Assembly (NCBI GenBank): GCA_015233685.1
Contig: JADFXF010000003.1
Coordinates: 1-52,595, forward strand
Length of the DNA stretch: 52,595 bases
Source: Nitrospirota bacterium
GTDB lineage: Bacteria; Nitrospirota; Thermodesulfovibrionia; Thermodesulfovibrionales; Magnetobacteriaceae
Direction of reading: 5' to 3'
In this document: positions 6,712-14,572 of the stretch, in pieces
Position numbering within the stretch: position 1 is the stretch's first letter
Layout: every line of letters starts with the position of its first letter
Notes under the pieces: model-generated
The model's input: only the letters and a program-made list of their open reading frames with translations
Told to the model about the DNA's origin: nothing
Database searches by the model: none
Position numbers and translations under genes: made by a program

Positions 6712-8085
6712 TTAGCCTTTTAATTGTTCAATATTGATATTAAAATCCTTAATCTTTTGCTGGAGGCTTTGGCGGTGGATGTCAAGCAGTCTTGCCGCTT
6801 GGGATATGTTGCCGCCGCTTTCTTTTAATGCCGCCGTAAGAAGTGTCTTTTCAAATTCATGCAGGGCGGATTTCAGCGGTTTTGCCGATTCGGCCATTGC
6901 GGGTTTTATCTTCGTGTCCTTTATTGATTTCGGAAGGTCTTCTACGGTTACAACTGACCCCTGAGCAAAGGTTATGCAGTACTCTATGGCATTTTCCAGC
7001 TCCCTGACATTGCCGGGGAAGTCGTAGCTTGTCAGCGTGTCAATAGCCTCGGGGGTGAGTTCAGCGATTTTTTTGTCGGTGCGTTTTTCGGCATATTTTG
7101 ATAGAAAGTGTACGGCCAGAAGCGGAATGTCCTGGCGCCTTTGCCTAAGTGGCGGTATATGAATGGAGATAACGTTTAACCTGTAAAACAAGTCCTCTCT
7201 GAATGCGCCCTCGGACATTGCCTTTTCAAGGATGCGGTTTGTTGCCGCTATAACCCTGGTGTTCACCTTCGTCGTGTGCGGACTGCCTACTTTATTGAAT
7301 TCCCCTTCCTGCAGAACCCTCAGGAGTTTTACCTGAAAGTCTGGTGTGGTCTCTCCAATTTCATCAAGGAAAAGTGTTCCCCCCGATGAAAGCTCCAAAA
7401 ACCCGGTCTTGTCCCTCACTGCGCCGGTGAACGCCCCCTTTACATATCCAAACAGCTCCGCCTCAATAAGTTCCCGCGATATTGCCCCGCAGTTTACGGC
7501 GACAAAGTGGTTATCCCTCCTCTGTGAGGTATAGTGAATGGCACGCGCGACGAGTTCCTTTCCTGTGCCCGATTCTCCGGTTATCAGGACGTTACTGTCG
7601 CTTGCCGCGGTCTGGCGGATCATCTTAAACACGTCCTGAATAGGTTTGCTTTTGCCGACGATATTTTCAAATCCGAAGGAGTGGTAAAGTTCCTGTCTGA
7701 GGTGTTTGATTTCATCTGTAAGGGTTATCTTTTCGATTGCATTTTTACATATGATTCTCACCTTGTCAATGGACAGGGGTTTTGTAAGATAGTCATATGC
7801 GCCGCTTTTGATTGCCTCAACTGCCGTCTCTATGCTTGCGAAGCCCGTTATCACGATAATCTGGCACAAAGGAAGACGGGCCTTCGCGTGTTTGATTATG
7901 TCCAGCCCACTTATGTCCGGCAGTTTGAGGTCGGTAAAAATGATCTCGAAATCCCGTTCTGTTATCATAGGGATAGCCACAGCGCCGATATGGGCGGTTG
8001 TAACATCGTACCCATCCTTCTTAAACAGCATCTCAAGGGAACGGCAAATCCCTATCTCATCGTCAACGACAAGGATTCTTATCAT
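6712..8085 (-). CDS. NtrC-family sigma-54-dependent response regulator
   Basis: The 457-residue protein has a receiver domain (residues 1-120: acidic pair D8-D9, phospho-acceptor D52, K102), a sigma-54 AAA+ domain (about 145-375: Walker A GESGTGKE, sigma-54-contacting GAFTGA in VKGAFTGAVRD, Walker B TLFLDEIG) and a C-terminal Fis-type helix-turn-helix (GGNISQAARLLDIHRQSL). It should activate sigma-54 RNA polymerase from distant enhancer sites when phosphorylated. Its start overlaps the stop of the kinase gene at 8082-9578 by 4 bp, so the pair is translationally coupled. The only sigma-54 promoters close by with shared palindromes are those of the two UspA operons, which are its most likely targets. 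Confidence 0.95.
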   Translation of the reverse strand: MIRILVVDDEIGICRSLEMLFKKDGYDVTTAHIGAVAIPMITERDFEIIFTDLKLPDISGLDIIKHAKARLPLCQIIVITGFASIETAVEAIKSGAYDYLTKPLSIDKVRIICKNAIEKITLTDEIKHLRQELYHSFGFENIVGKSKPIQDVFKMIRQTAASDSNVLITGESGTGKELVARAIHYTSQRRDNHFVAVNCGAISRELIEAELFGYVKGAFTGAVRDKTGFLELSSGGTLFLDEIGETTPDFQVKLLRVLQEGEFNKVGSPHTTKVNTRVIAATNRILEKAMSEGAFREDLFYRLNVISIHIPPLRQRRQDIPLLAVHFLSKYAEKRTDKKIAELTPEAIDTLTSYDFPGNVRELENAIEYCITFAQGSVVTVEDLPKSIKDTKIKPAMAESAKPLKSALHEFEKTLLTAALKESGGNISQAARLLDIHRQSLQQKIKDFNINIEQLKG

Positions 8086-9578
8086 AACTCTGTTCCCATA
8101 ATTTTAGTTAGATCCGTGTCCTGGACGGTTAAGCCGATGGGCAGCTTTATCTTAAACACCGTCCCAGTTTCGCTGCTGCTTGATACGGTAATCAGGCCAT
8201 GATGGCTTTCGATAATTTTTTTGGTGATTGGCAGACCGAGGCCGCTTCCGCCGAATTCTTTTTTTGTCGTAAAAAAAGGCTCGAATATTCGGCCAATATG
8301 CTCCTCAGGGATACCCTCGCCGGCGTCGCTTATGGTTATCACAGCGTAGGCGTCCTCAGCAGAGGCTCTTATTTCAACACCGGCACCCGGCGGCGATGCC
8401 TCAAAGGCGTTTGATAGTATGTTAAACAGGGCGTTGTATATGAGCGAACGGTCAATGGATATTACCTGCGGCATATCTGAAATGGATGTAGTAAGGCCGA
8501 CGGCCTTGCCGACGTTTTGTCTTAGTACACTGTCTGATACCTCTTTAATTAACCTGACGATATTTACATCTGTCATGTTCAATGGCTCTTTTCTTGCGTA
8601 GTCGGTTAGTTTTCGTATTACGTCCTGGCAGCGGTTGATTTCCATTAATATGAACCTGATATCTTCCTTTTTGGGGTCAGCGCCATCTATCTCTTCGTAA
8701 AACATCCCAAGCATCAACGTGGCTGATGACAGGGGATTATTTATCTCATGGGCGATTTCGGAGGCAATAAGCCTCATGGCGGCTGCCTTTTTCGACTCGA
8801 CAAGGGTCTCTTGTTTTTCGATAAGTTCTCTGTTTGCCTCTTCAAGAGATTGGAGCGTTTTATCGAGTTCGGTCTTATACGCCTTAAGTCTTTCTATCGT
8901 ATAGTTATAGACATCTATCAATGCTGTAATCTCCTCGGGGGCTTCGATGTCATATATCTTATTAAACTCTCCCTTTGAGAGCTTTTCAAACGACTTTTCC
9001 ATTTTCTTAATGACTGTTATGACCTTTTTCGATAATAAATAGCCTGTCATTGATGTAACAGTAACGAGAAATAGAATGGATATGATCAGATAGTGCTTAA
9101 TATCATAAATGGATACTTCAATTTTCTGCCTTTCCTGAATCTTGAAATCATAAAGTATTGCCTCAATATTCCTCGCTAAAACACGCATGTTCTTTATTAT
9201 GGCGGTTTTATCTGACGTATCTTCTATCAGATGATTTGCCTCATCTTCATAAGCAGACAGTTTCTTTTGAAGTTCCGCGTAATCGTCCTTGCCTATGGCG
9301 CCGACAATTACCATTTCGATGCTTTGCACTTCTCTTTTTAAATGCTTGAGGTTTTCATAAAACAAGATGGTGTTTAAATCCTCGTGGAACAAGAGGATAT
9401 TTTTTTCGTATCTCCTAAGCTCAATGAGTGTCATGCTGATATCGTCTGCGGCCTCCATGAGCATTATTTGCTGAAAGATCAGCTTAAACTTATCTATTTG
9501 GTATATAAATACGGCGACAGTTATCAGCGTTGGGACGAGGATGCTTAAGAAAATTCTCTGCCAAAGTTTAAAGCGCAT
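8082..9578 (-). CDS. Sensor histidine kinase (NtrB-like partner of the NtrC regulator)
   Basis: The 498-residue membrane kinase has a first membrane helix at about 9-29, a helical periplasmic region that contains LIELRRYEKNILLF, and a second helix near 166-186. A HAMP-like linker and coiled coil follow, then an intact phosphoacceptor segment (ASEIAHEINNPLSSATLML) and an ATPase domain with N box (NILSNAFEAS), G1 (DAGEGIPEE), F box (FEPFFTT) and G2 (GSGLGLPITK). It should autophosphorylate on the H-box His and pass phosphate to the coupled NtrC-type regulator. It is paralogous to the kinase-like protein at 3401-4927 along the whole sensor region. A GGGAG ribosome site lies upstream of the ATG. 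The sensed signal is unknown. Confidence 0.93.
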   Translation of the reverse strand: MRFKLWQRIFLSILVPTLITVAVFIYQIDKFKLIFQQIMLMEAADDISMTLIELRRYEKNILLFHEDLNTILFYENLKHLKREVQSIEMVIVGAIGKDDYAELQKKLSAYEDEANHLIEDTSDKTAIIKNMRVLARNIEAILYDFKIQERQKIEVSIYDIKHYLIISILFLVTVTSMTGYLLSKKVITVIKKMEKSFEKLSKGEFNKIYDIEAPEEITALIDVYNYTIERLKAYKTELDKTLQSLEEANRELIEKQETLVESKKAAAMRLIASEIAHEINNPLSSATLMLGMFYEEIDGADPKKEDIRFILMEINRCQDVIRKLTDYARKEPLNMTDVNIVRLIKEVSDSVLRQNVGKAVGLTTSISDMPQVISIDRSLIYNALFNILSNAFEASPPGAGVEIRASAEDAYAVITISDAGEGIPEEHIGRIFEPFFTTKKEFGGSGLGLPITKKIIESHHGLITVSSSSETGTVFKIKLPIGLTVQDTDLTKIMGTEL

Positions 9579-9763
9579 ATAATATAGTCTCCCACGATCC
9601 TGTCTTTCACGAATTCTGCCCTATACTGGTCTGCCACCGAGCTGTTATACATTAGCATGTCAGGCAGTTTGGTGTAAACATTGCGTGGCAACCCACCATA
9701 ACTGACGCTGTCCTCTATAGGTTCGTAAACATGCCAAATCTGATGTGACCCCTGCCTGTTCAC
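9545..9763 (-). CDS. Short uncharacterised reading frame upstream of the kinase
   Basis: This 72-residue frame starts at GTG and overlaps the first 34 bp of the histidine kinase gene. Its residue composition (IWHVYEPIEDSVSYGG, LPRNVYTKLPDMLMYNSS) looks more protein-like than a random frame, and it could be the C-terminal remnant of an upstream gene. No ribosome site or family is recognisable. It may be spurious. Confidence 0.25.
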   Translation of the reverse strand: MNRQGSHQIWHVYEPIEDSVSYGGLPRNVYTKLPDMLMYNSSVADQYRAEFVKDRIVGDYIICALNFGREFS

Positions 9764-9865
9764 TGAGATTTGCTGAAAATTGAGTAATTGAGTTTACTAA
9801 TGGCAATGTAAAATCAATATGTTGTATAATTATGACTTGCAGACTGTAAAACGAGGTGGGGACTA

Positions 9866-10963
9866 ATGATAGAAAGGACAGAACAACTAAAAAAGACGAT
9901 AGAGGGCCTGACGGCGCTGCCGATAGTGATAACCCAGGTTGACCCAGACGCAATCGGTTCGGCGATGCTCTTGCGCTATATCGCCATGAATCTTGGCAAA
10001 GAGGTGACAATATACTACTGTGGACACTTCGGCCATCCTCAAAACCGTACGATGTTTACAGTGTTTGATCTTGGCTCAATCATGTTTCCTATCAAGGAGA
10101 TGCCTAAGGAGGTCAAGTCCTGCGCGCTTGTTGACTCGTCTCAGGTAAGCGATTCGCGTCTTATGGGGCGCGTCATAGCCCCAATAATCATAATTGACCA
10201 CCATGATACGGACTCTAAGACGAGGGTGGAATATGACGAAAACGGATTTACCCTGATTGACAGAGTGGGTGCGGCAACTACCCTGCTTACCGAGATTCTC
10301 TTTGCGATGAACTTTATACTGCCCAGAAACAGCAAAGAGGCTACACTTGGAGCGCTTGCCGTGTTCACTGACACAAAGATGCTGATAAATGCCACCGAAC
10401 GGGATGTCATTGCGTACTCCAGGCTGCTTGAGTTTGCGGACAAAGAGCTATTTCGCCAACTGCAAAGCTATCCCCTCCCACAGCGCTTCTTTGAGCACTT
10501 CAGAGAGGCCGTTAATAACTGGAAGATGAAAGAGGGAAGGCTGGTAACCGGCATTGGCTTCGTATCGTCTAAAGACGCCGACCAACTGGCAATCATAGCC
10601 GACAGCCTCATAAGGATGCCCGAAATTCAGATGGCCATCACATGGGGTATCGTTGATAACGCTGTTGTAAGGATCTCGGCCAGATGCACTGACCCGTCCA
10701 TGTCATTTCATGATTTTTTGGCCGAACGTTTCGGCAAAAACAGCGGCGTTAAGACATCGGCCGTGGGGGTTGCCGAAGGTGGGGCGTTTATTAAACTGCC
10801 ATCGGGGTTTTGGGCAGGAGATGAACTAAAGGGCGAGTTGATTTCCCTTGTGAAACGCAAAATGGACCATCTTATCCTTGAAGAGCTAAGCGTCAGCGAG
10901 CAAGCCAACGTCAGAGACCACGACGGCGGCGATACAGAAAAAAGCGCCTTTGATATGACATAA
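9866..10963 (+). CDS. DHH-family phosphoesterase (NrnA-like)
   Basis: The 365-residue cytoplasmic protein has DHH domain motifs I (VDPDAIGSAM, residues about 29-38), II (CALVDSSQ) and III (IIIDHHDTD near 108-116), followed by a DHHA1-like domain in which the usual GGGHxxAAG loop is replaced by a weaker VAEGGAFIKLP. Proteins of this group hydrolyse short oligonucleotides, pAp or cyclic dinucleotides using Mn2+; which applies here is not decidable. The His normally four residues before the motif I Asp is not present. AGGTGGGG precedes the ATG. The C-terminal tail is charged and unconserved in appearance. It is a single gene that converges on the amidohydrolase gene, with a GC-rich hairpin between them. 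Confidence 0.85.
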   Translation: MIERTEQLKKTIEGLTALPIVITQVDPDAIGSAMLLRYIAMNLGKEVTIYYCGHFGHPQNRTMFTVFDLGSIMFPIKEMPKEVKSCALVDSSQVSDSRLMGRVIAPIIIIDHHDTDSKTRVEYDENGFTLIDRVGAATTLLTEILFAMNFILPRNSKEATLGALAVFTDTKMLINATERDVIAYSRLLEFADKELFRQLQSYPLPQRFFEHFREAVNNWKMKEGRLVTGIGFVSSKDADQLAIIADSLIRMPEIQMAITWGIVDNAVVRISARCTDPSMSFHDFLAERFGKNSGVKTSAVGVAEGGAFIKLPSGFWAGDELKGELISLVKRKMDHLILEELSVSEQANVRDHDGGDTEKSAFDMT

Positions 10964-10995
10964 CGAATTTTTCTTTTGAAATCAACCGGCAGAAA

Positions 10996-11016
10996 GGCGG
11001 GGGTATTGCCCCCGCC
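10996..11016. terminator. GC hairpin between convergent genes
   Basis: A perfect 8-bp stem GGCGGGGG / CCCCCGCC with loop TATTG lies 32 bp after the DHH gene stop and 13 bp before the stop of the convergent amidohydrolase gene. It probably terminates both transcripts. It resembles the GGGGGTAACCCCC hairpins at 27776 and 48167. Confidence 0.55.
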
Positions 11017-11029
11017 CTGCAACGCCCTT

Positions 11030-12130
11030 TTATGGCTTTGGAAGTGGCATACGAAGCACCTGTTCTGTATTTCCAAAGATGACATTGTTTTTGAAACCGT
11101 GGGCCGCCTTGATTCTTATGTCCTTATCAAGCGGGTTTGTAAGTTTCAGTATCTCAGAATAGTCCTTGGGAGTCATTTTGTATGTTACCAATGGCATATG
11201 AGCCGAGGCATCTATCGGAATCGGGAAATCAGAGCCGTTAAGCAGCCACTCCGGCGGGAAGTTTTCCACTATTTCACGTAAGAACGGGATGCGCGTTGAC
11301 AGCGACAAGGCCGACGTATCAGACCAGAGCCTCACCTTGCCGCCTGTGTTCATTGCCCTCATAAAATCATAAAACCTGAGCGTTTCGTCCCTATCAATAA
11401 GCGGAAATACGGGGGAGGCGCAGTGCGCCGCAATCACCTTCACCCCACAGGAAACCGGCTTGATTAATAACCCAAACCGGTCAAGGTCCTTGCTTGGGTC
11501 CAGCCTGCTCCTATCAATGTCCCGCACCCCCTCCGGGAAGGAATATTCCGGGCCGATATGACACAGCAGCGGCAGCCCACTTTCTGCCAGTGTCTCATAG
11601 TACTCCTCGTGACTGCCCTCTATGTGGATGAGTTGAACCGACGGTATCCACTTCATAAGCACCGCGTCGGTTTTGTTTATAACGTAGTCAAGCGCCTCTT
11701 TCCAGTCCGCCCTGTTCGGATTTACTGACGCGCCGAAATAAAAGCGCTTATTTACCGCCCCTTGCTTAGTCAGGTTCTTGTTTAGCTCCTTCACCTTATC
11801 GTATAAATAATGATTTGACACATAGAGTGTGGTTATCGCGTCCATGCGCTGATGAGTAGCGGGGTCATAGGGGGCGTCCATAGCAAGGAGGACGATACTG
11901 TCAATCTCCTTAGATTGCGCGAGGGTTTCGGTCATAAAGTCAAAATAGTCGTCGGCTTTTATCTCCTCACCGCCGCTTAGTTTGGCACCGGAATTTACCA
12001 AATCGTGCTCTATCATCGCGTATAAGATTCGCGTAAACCAATTCGGGCTGTTGTCCGGGTTAAAAAACACATCGGTATCGTTCATAGCCTTGCCGTTGCC
12101 AACGACATGACAGTGCATATCAATTCTCAT
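11030..12130 (-). CDS. Amidohydrolase-family metal-dependent hydrolase
   Basis: The 366-residue TIM-barrel protein resembles the amidohydrolase-2 group. Metal-ligand motifs are visible in order: HxH in MRIDMHCHVVG (residues 5-7), a His after strand 5 (LLCHIGPE), a His after strand 6 (VIAAHCASPVFP) and the terminal Asp (LNGSDFPIP). Relatives hydrolyse or decarboxylate small organic acids and cyclic amides; the substrate is unknown. The ATG at 12130 has GGAGG five bases upstream, which is better than an ATG 15 bases earlier. It follows the DUF6765-type gene by 38 bp, so both are likely driven by the sigma-54 promoter at 13193-13208. Confidence 0.85.
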   Translation of the reverse strand: MRIDMHCHVVGNGKAMNDTDVFFNPDNSPNWFTRILYAMIEHDLVNSGAKLSGGEEIKADDYFDFMTETLAQSKEIDSIVLLAMDAPYDPATHQRMDAITTLYVSNHYLYDKVKELNKNLTKQGAVNKRFYFGASVNPNRADWKEALDYVINKTDAVLMKWIPSVQLIHIEGSHEEYYETLAESGLPLLCHIGPEYSFPEGVRDIDRSRLDPSKDLDRFGLLIKPVSCGVKVIAAHCASPVFPLIDRDETLRFYDFMRAMNTGGKVRLWSDTSALSLSTRIPFLREIVENFPPEWLLNGSDFPIPIDASAHMPLVTYKMTPKDYSEILKLTNPLDKDIRIKAAHGFKNNVIFGNTEQVLRMPLPKP

Positions 12131-12168
12131 ACATCCTCCATGCAAAGTTATAATAAACCGTAACCGGT

Positions 12169-13104
12169 TTACAGGTCCTTAATCAGGCCTAACACGATTG
12201 ACAACTGCTCCTTGGCCGCCTGATTGAACTGATACCAGTCCGTGTTTTTTAGAGTGACCCCAGGTTTGAACTCAATGCTTAACCCGCTCCTTTGCAATAC
12301 TGCTCCAACCCATGCGTCTTTGTCGTATGCGTGGACTGCTTCGTTGTTACACTCATCGGCTACTAACCTGGCAACCGCCTCAGTTCTGCTGTTGAAATCG
12401 CTGGCCTGGACGATGCCTTCATAGCGTGGTTTTGCAGTAGCCCAGTCAGGACCGTTGCCGGTTATTCTCCTCATAGCCGTATAGATTTTTTCTATCGCGT
12501 CTAACGCCCTGTCTGCGTTGACAATTTGTCTGTTGTCTGCGTCCAGCCGGAGATCTGTCCATGTCTCGGAAATGACATCGGGGTGATGGACGGCATGGGC
12601 GTGGCCGATAGCGGGAATAACATATTTTTTCAAATTATGAGTATCCACAACGTTCCAGTCTTCCTGCATCCCTGTAAAATTCTGATGTGACCATGTATCG
12701 GCAAACGTGTGTAAGGCTATTCCTACTTTATAGGGATTCATGCTTGCCAGGGCATTGTTTAGTAAAAATTGGGCATTCGAAGAATTTGGCGTAGTACTTA
12801 ACGTGTTCGTCATCCCGCCAATCGTGAGGGCAGCATCATCTCCCGGAAGGAAATGAAAAGGTATATAAACGAACTTCTGAATATACGGGTCAACAGATAG
12901 CACCGACATTGACTGGGTCATAATCGGGAAGTAATGGCCGCCGGTTGGGTACGGGATTTTTTCGGGGAAGGGGATGTCATCACCAAGCCATCTCTCGTTG
13001 TTGTCATCTACGAATTGCGACGCGTGGGCGATGATTTCTGGATTATCACATTCTGTTAACCTTGCAATTGAGTAAATGATGTCATAGTGAAAATCTTTTT
13101 CCAT
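12169..13104 (-). CDS. DUF6765-type protein (putative Zn-hydrolase-like fold)
   Basis: The 311-residue cytoplasmic protein opens MEKDFHYDIIYSIARLTEC and carries FVDDNNERW near residue 31, which I associate with the DUF6765 family. His/Asp-rich stretches (GIALHTFADTWSHQNFTGM; GHAHAVHHPDVISETW) resemble metal sites of the phospholipase C / nuclease P1-like helical fold, so a metal-dependent hydrolase is plausible but unproven. No signal peptide is present. It is the first gene of a two-gene unit with the amidohydrolase. The promoter lies about 90 bp upstream and is of the sigma-54 type. Confidence 0.7.
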   Translation of the reverse strand: MEKDFHYDIIYSIARLTECDNPEIIAHASQFVDDNNERWLGDDIPFPEKIPYPTGGHYFPIMTQSMSVLSVDPYIQKFVYIPFHFLPGDDAALTIGGMTNTLSTTPNSSNAQFLLNNALASMNPYKVGIALHTFADTWSHQNFTGMQEDWNVVDTHNLKKYVIPAIGHAHAVHHPDVISETWTDLRLDADNRQIVNADRALDAIEKIYTAMRRITGNGPDWATAKPRYEGIVQASDFNSRTEAVARLVADECNNEAVHAYDKDAWVGAVLQRSGLSIEFKPGVTLKNTDWYQFNQAAKEQLSIVLGLIKDL

Positions 13105-13192
13105 GTCGTTCTCCCTTGCTGCTTATAGATAACGCGGACTATGCCCGCTGTCCCCTCCCCATGTCTCAGGGTGCATAGGATAGCGTTTATGT

Positions 13193-13208
13193 CGCAATAT
13201 TCGTGCCA
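13193..13208 (-). promoter_or_regulatory. Sigma-54 promoter of the DUF6765/amidohydrolase operon
   Basis: The minus strand reads TGGCACGAATATTGCG, an essentially consensus -24/-12 element, 89 bp before the start codon. The TGCAAT palindromes of the UspA operons are absent upstream, so a different activator may be used. The stretch 13105-13538 otherwise holds no gene I can support; it includes repeated TGTAA motifs around 13384-13430 and a 13-bp tandem repeat. Confidence 0.75.
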
Positions 13209-13456
13209 AAGATTTCAGCCCTGATAACACTATGTATTATAAGGATATTATAAAAATTATACCCTTTCGATACGGCAAAAACTATGGAGTTGGATACCAT
13301 TTTATGGTAGGCAATTCCATTCCTCATCCATTCATTACACATAGCGCAAGGTCTCCGGGCATATCCCCCATGTACATTTTTTTTGTAATCAAAATGTAAC
13401 ATAACATTCATTCTATTGTAACATGGGGCATGTTAGTATGTAGTATGAGCTGAGCG

Positions 13457-13487
13457 GTGGGGGCTGCGTGTGGGGGCTGCGTGTGGG
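13457..13487. repeat. 13-bp G-rich tandem repeat
   Basis: GTGGGGGCTGCGT occurs twice head to tail (13457-13469, 13470-13482), followed by a partial GTGGG. It lies in the leader of the Cys-rich mini-protein gene. It could be slippage-prone; no function is evident. Confidence 0.6.
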
Positions 13488-13538
13488 TGTAGGGGAATTG
13501 AGCGAGTATGCAGACTTGAGCTATGGAGGAGAGAATGT

Positions 13539-13706
13539 ATGTGTCCATACTTTGAAATGTTGAGTAAGGAGTGTAATAGGGAAAGGACCTGTTCCGCTGA
13601 TTGTCTTGCCTGTGTTAATATGAAGATGTGCCAGAGTAAAATCTACGAAGTCTGTCCTGTTTATGTAAGGAGCCTGTTCGAAAAAAGCGACTGTATCGCT
13701 GTTTAG
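13539..13706 (+). CDS. Cysteine-rich 55-residue protein upstream of phoB
   Basis: The 55-residue protein opens MCPYFEMLSKECNRERTC and has eight Cys in total, most spaced C-x3-C-x2-C in the middle, ending CPVYVRSLFEKSDCIAV. This density suggests a zinc or iron-sulfur site. GGAGGAGAG lies 5-14 bases before the chosen ATG; longer upstream frames have no ribosome site. It precedes phoB by about 160 bp on the same strand and might share its transcript. I do not recognise a named family, though similar Cys-rich mini-proteins are common beside regulators in related bacteria. Confidence 0.6.
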   Translation: MCPYFEMLSKECNRERTCSADCLACVNMKMCQSKIYEVCPVYVRSLFEKSDCIAV

Positions 13707-13867
13707 CGTACTTTGTTTAGTATATTGTTTAACCGCGTTGAAGTTCACTGTATGTGCCATAAAGGTGTTTTTTTTTCCGCGCCCGTGGTGTCTGCCAGCG
13801 TCTGCGGCCTTGTGCTGATTTGCAAAAATCGTCTGATTTGTGTGAAACTATGCTGGAGATGGCACGG

Positions 13868-14572
13868 ATGAAAAAAAAGATAATCGTCGTTGATGACGAA
13901 AAAGACATCGTCGAGCTGATATCGTATAACCTGGCTAAAGAGGGTTTTCATGTCACGCCGTCTTTTGACGGGGAGGACGGGCTGAATAAAATCAGGGAAC
14001 AGCGGTTTGATTTGATAATCCTTGACCTGATGCTCCCCGGTATTCAGGGTATTGACCTATGTAAAATCCTCAAGTCCTCTGATAAGACAGCCGCCGTTCC
14101 AATCATCATGGTAACGTCCAAGTCTGAGGTGTTTGACAAGGTGCTTGGCCTTGAGATGGGTGCCGACGATTATATTACAAAACCGTTCAGCATTCGCGAG
14201 CTGACGGCGCGCGTCAAGGCCGTGCTGCGGCGTACCCGCGAAAAGGCCGCCGTAGAGCCGTTACTGAAAACCATCAAAATCGGCGATATAGAAATAGACA
14301 CTGACACGTACAAGGTACAAAAGAAGGGTGCTGCTGTAAAACTCAGCGCCACGGAGTTTAAACTCCTCCTCTATCTGATTCAGAGGAAGGGCAAGGTACT
14401 GTCGCGCGACATGCTCCTTGACGCGGTCTGGAAAGACGAGGCCTTTGTAGAGCCTCGAACTGTGGATGTCCACATCCGCCGCCTGAGAGAACAGATAGAA
14501 GAGGACTCATCGAATCCTGTTTATATAAAGACCCGACGCGGCATCGGCTACTACTTTGAGGACGGCGCGTGA
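13868..14572 (+). CDS. phoB: PhoB-like response regulator
   Basis: The 234-residue OmpR/PhoB-class regulator has a receiver domain at residues 1-120 (D9-D10, phospho-acceptor D53 in LIILDLMLPG, YITKPFSIREL) and a C-terminal winged-helix DNA-binding domain (VKLSATEFKLLLYL through RTVDVHIRRLREQI to YIKTRRGIGYYF). It likely controls phosphate-starvation genes, given phoR, pstB and phoU downstream. I use the ATG at 13868 (MKKKIIVVDDE), with GGAG upstream; ATGs at 13859 and 13820 would add residues not typical of the family. Its stop overlaps the phoR start by 4 bp. No clear Pho box was seen upstream. Confidence 0.9.
   Translation: MKKKIIVVDDEKDIVELISYNLAKEGFHVTPSFDGEDGLNKIREQRFDLIILDLMLPGIQGIDLCKILKSSDKTAAVPIIMVTSKSEVFDKVLGLEMGADDYITKPFSIRELTARVKAVLRRTREKAAVEPLLKTIKIGDIEIDTDTYKVQKKGAAVKLSATEFKLLLYLIQRKGKVLSRDMLLDAVWKDEAFVEPRTVDVHIRRLREQIEEDSSNPVYIKTRRGIGYYFEDGA

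Noticed and set aside
13740-13770. Pho-box-like CTGTATGTGCCATAAAGG ahead of phoB
   Set aside because: It matches only part of the 7-bp direct repeat structure of a Pho box; not strong enough to report as a site.
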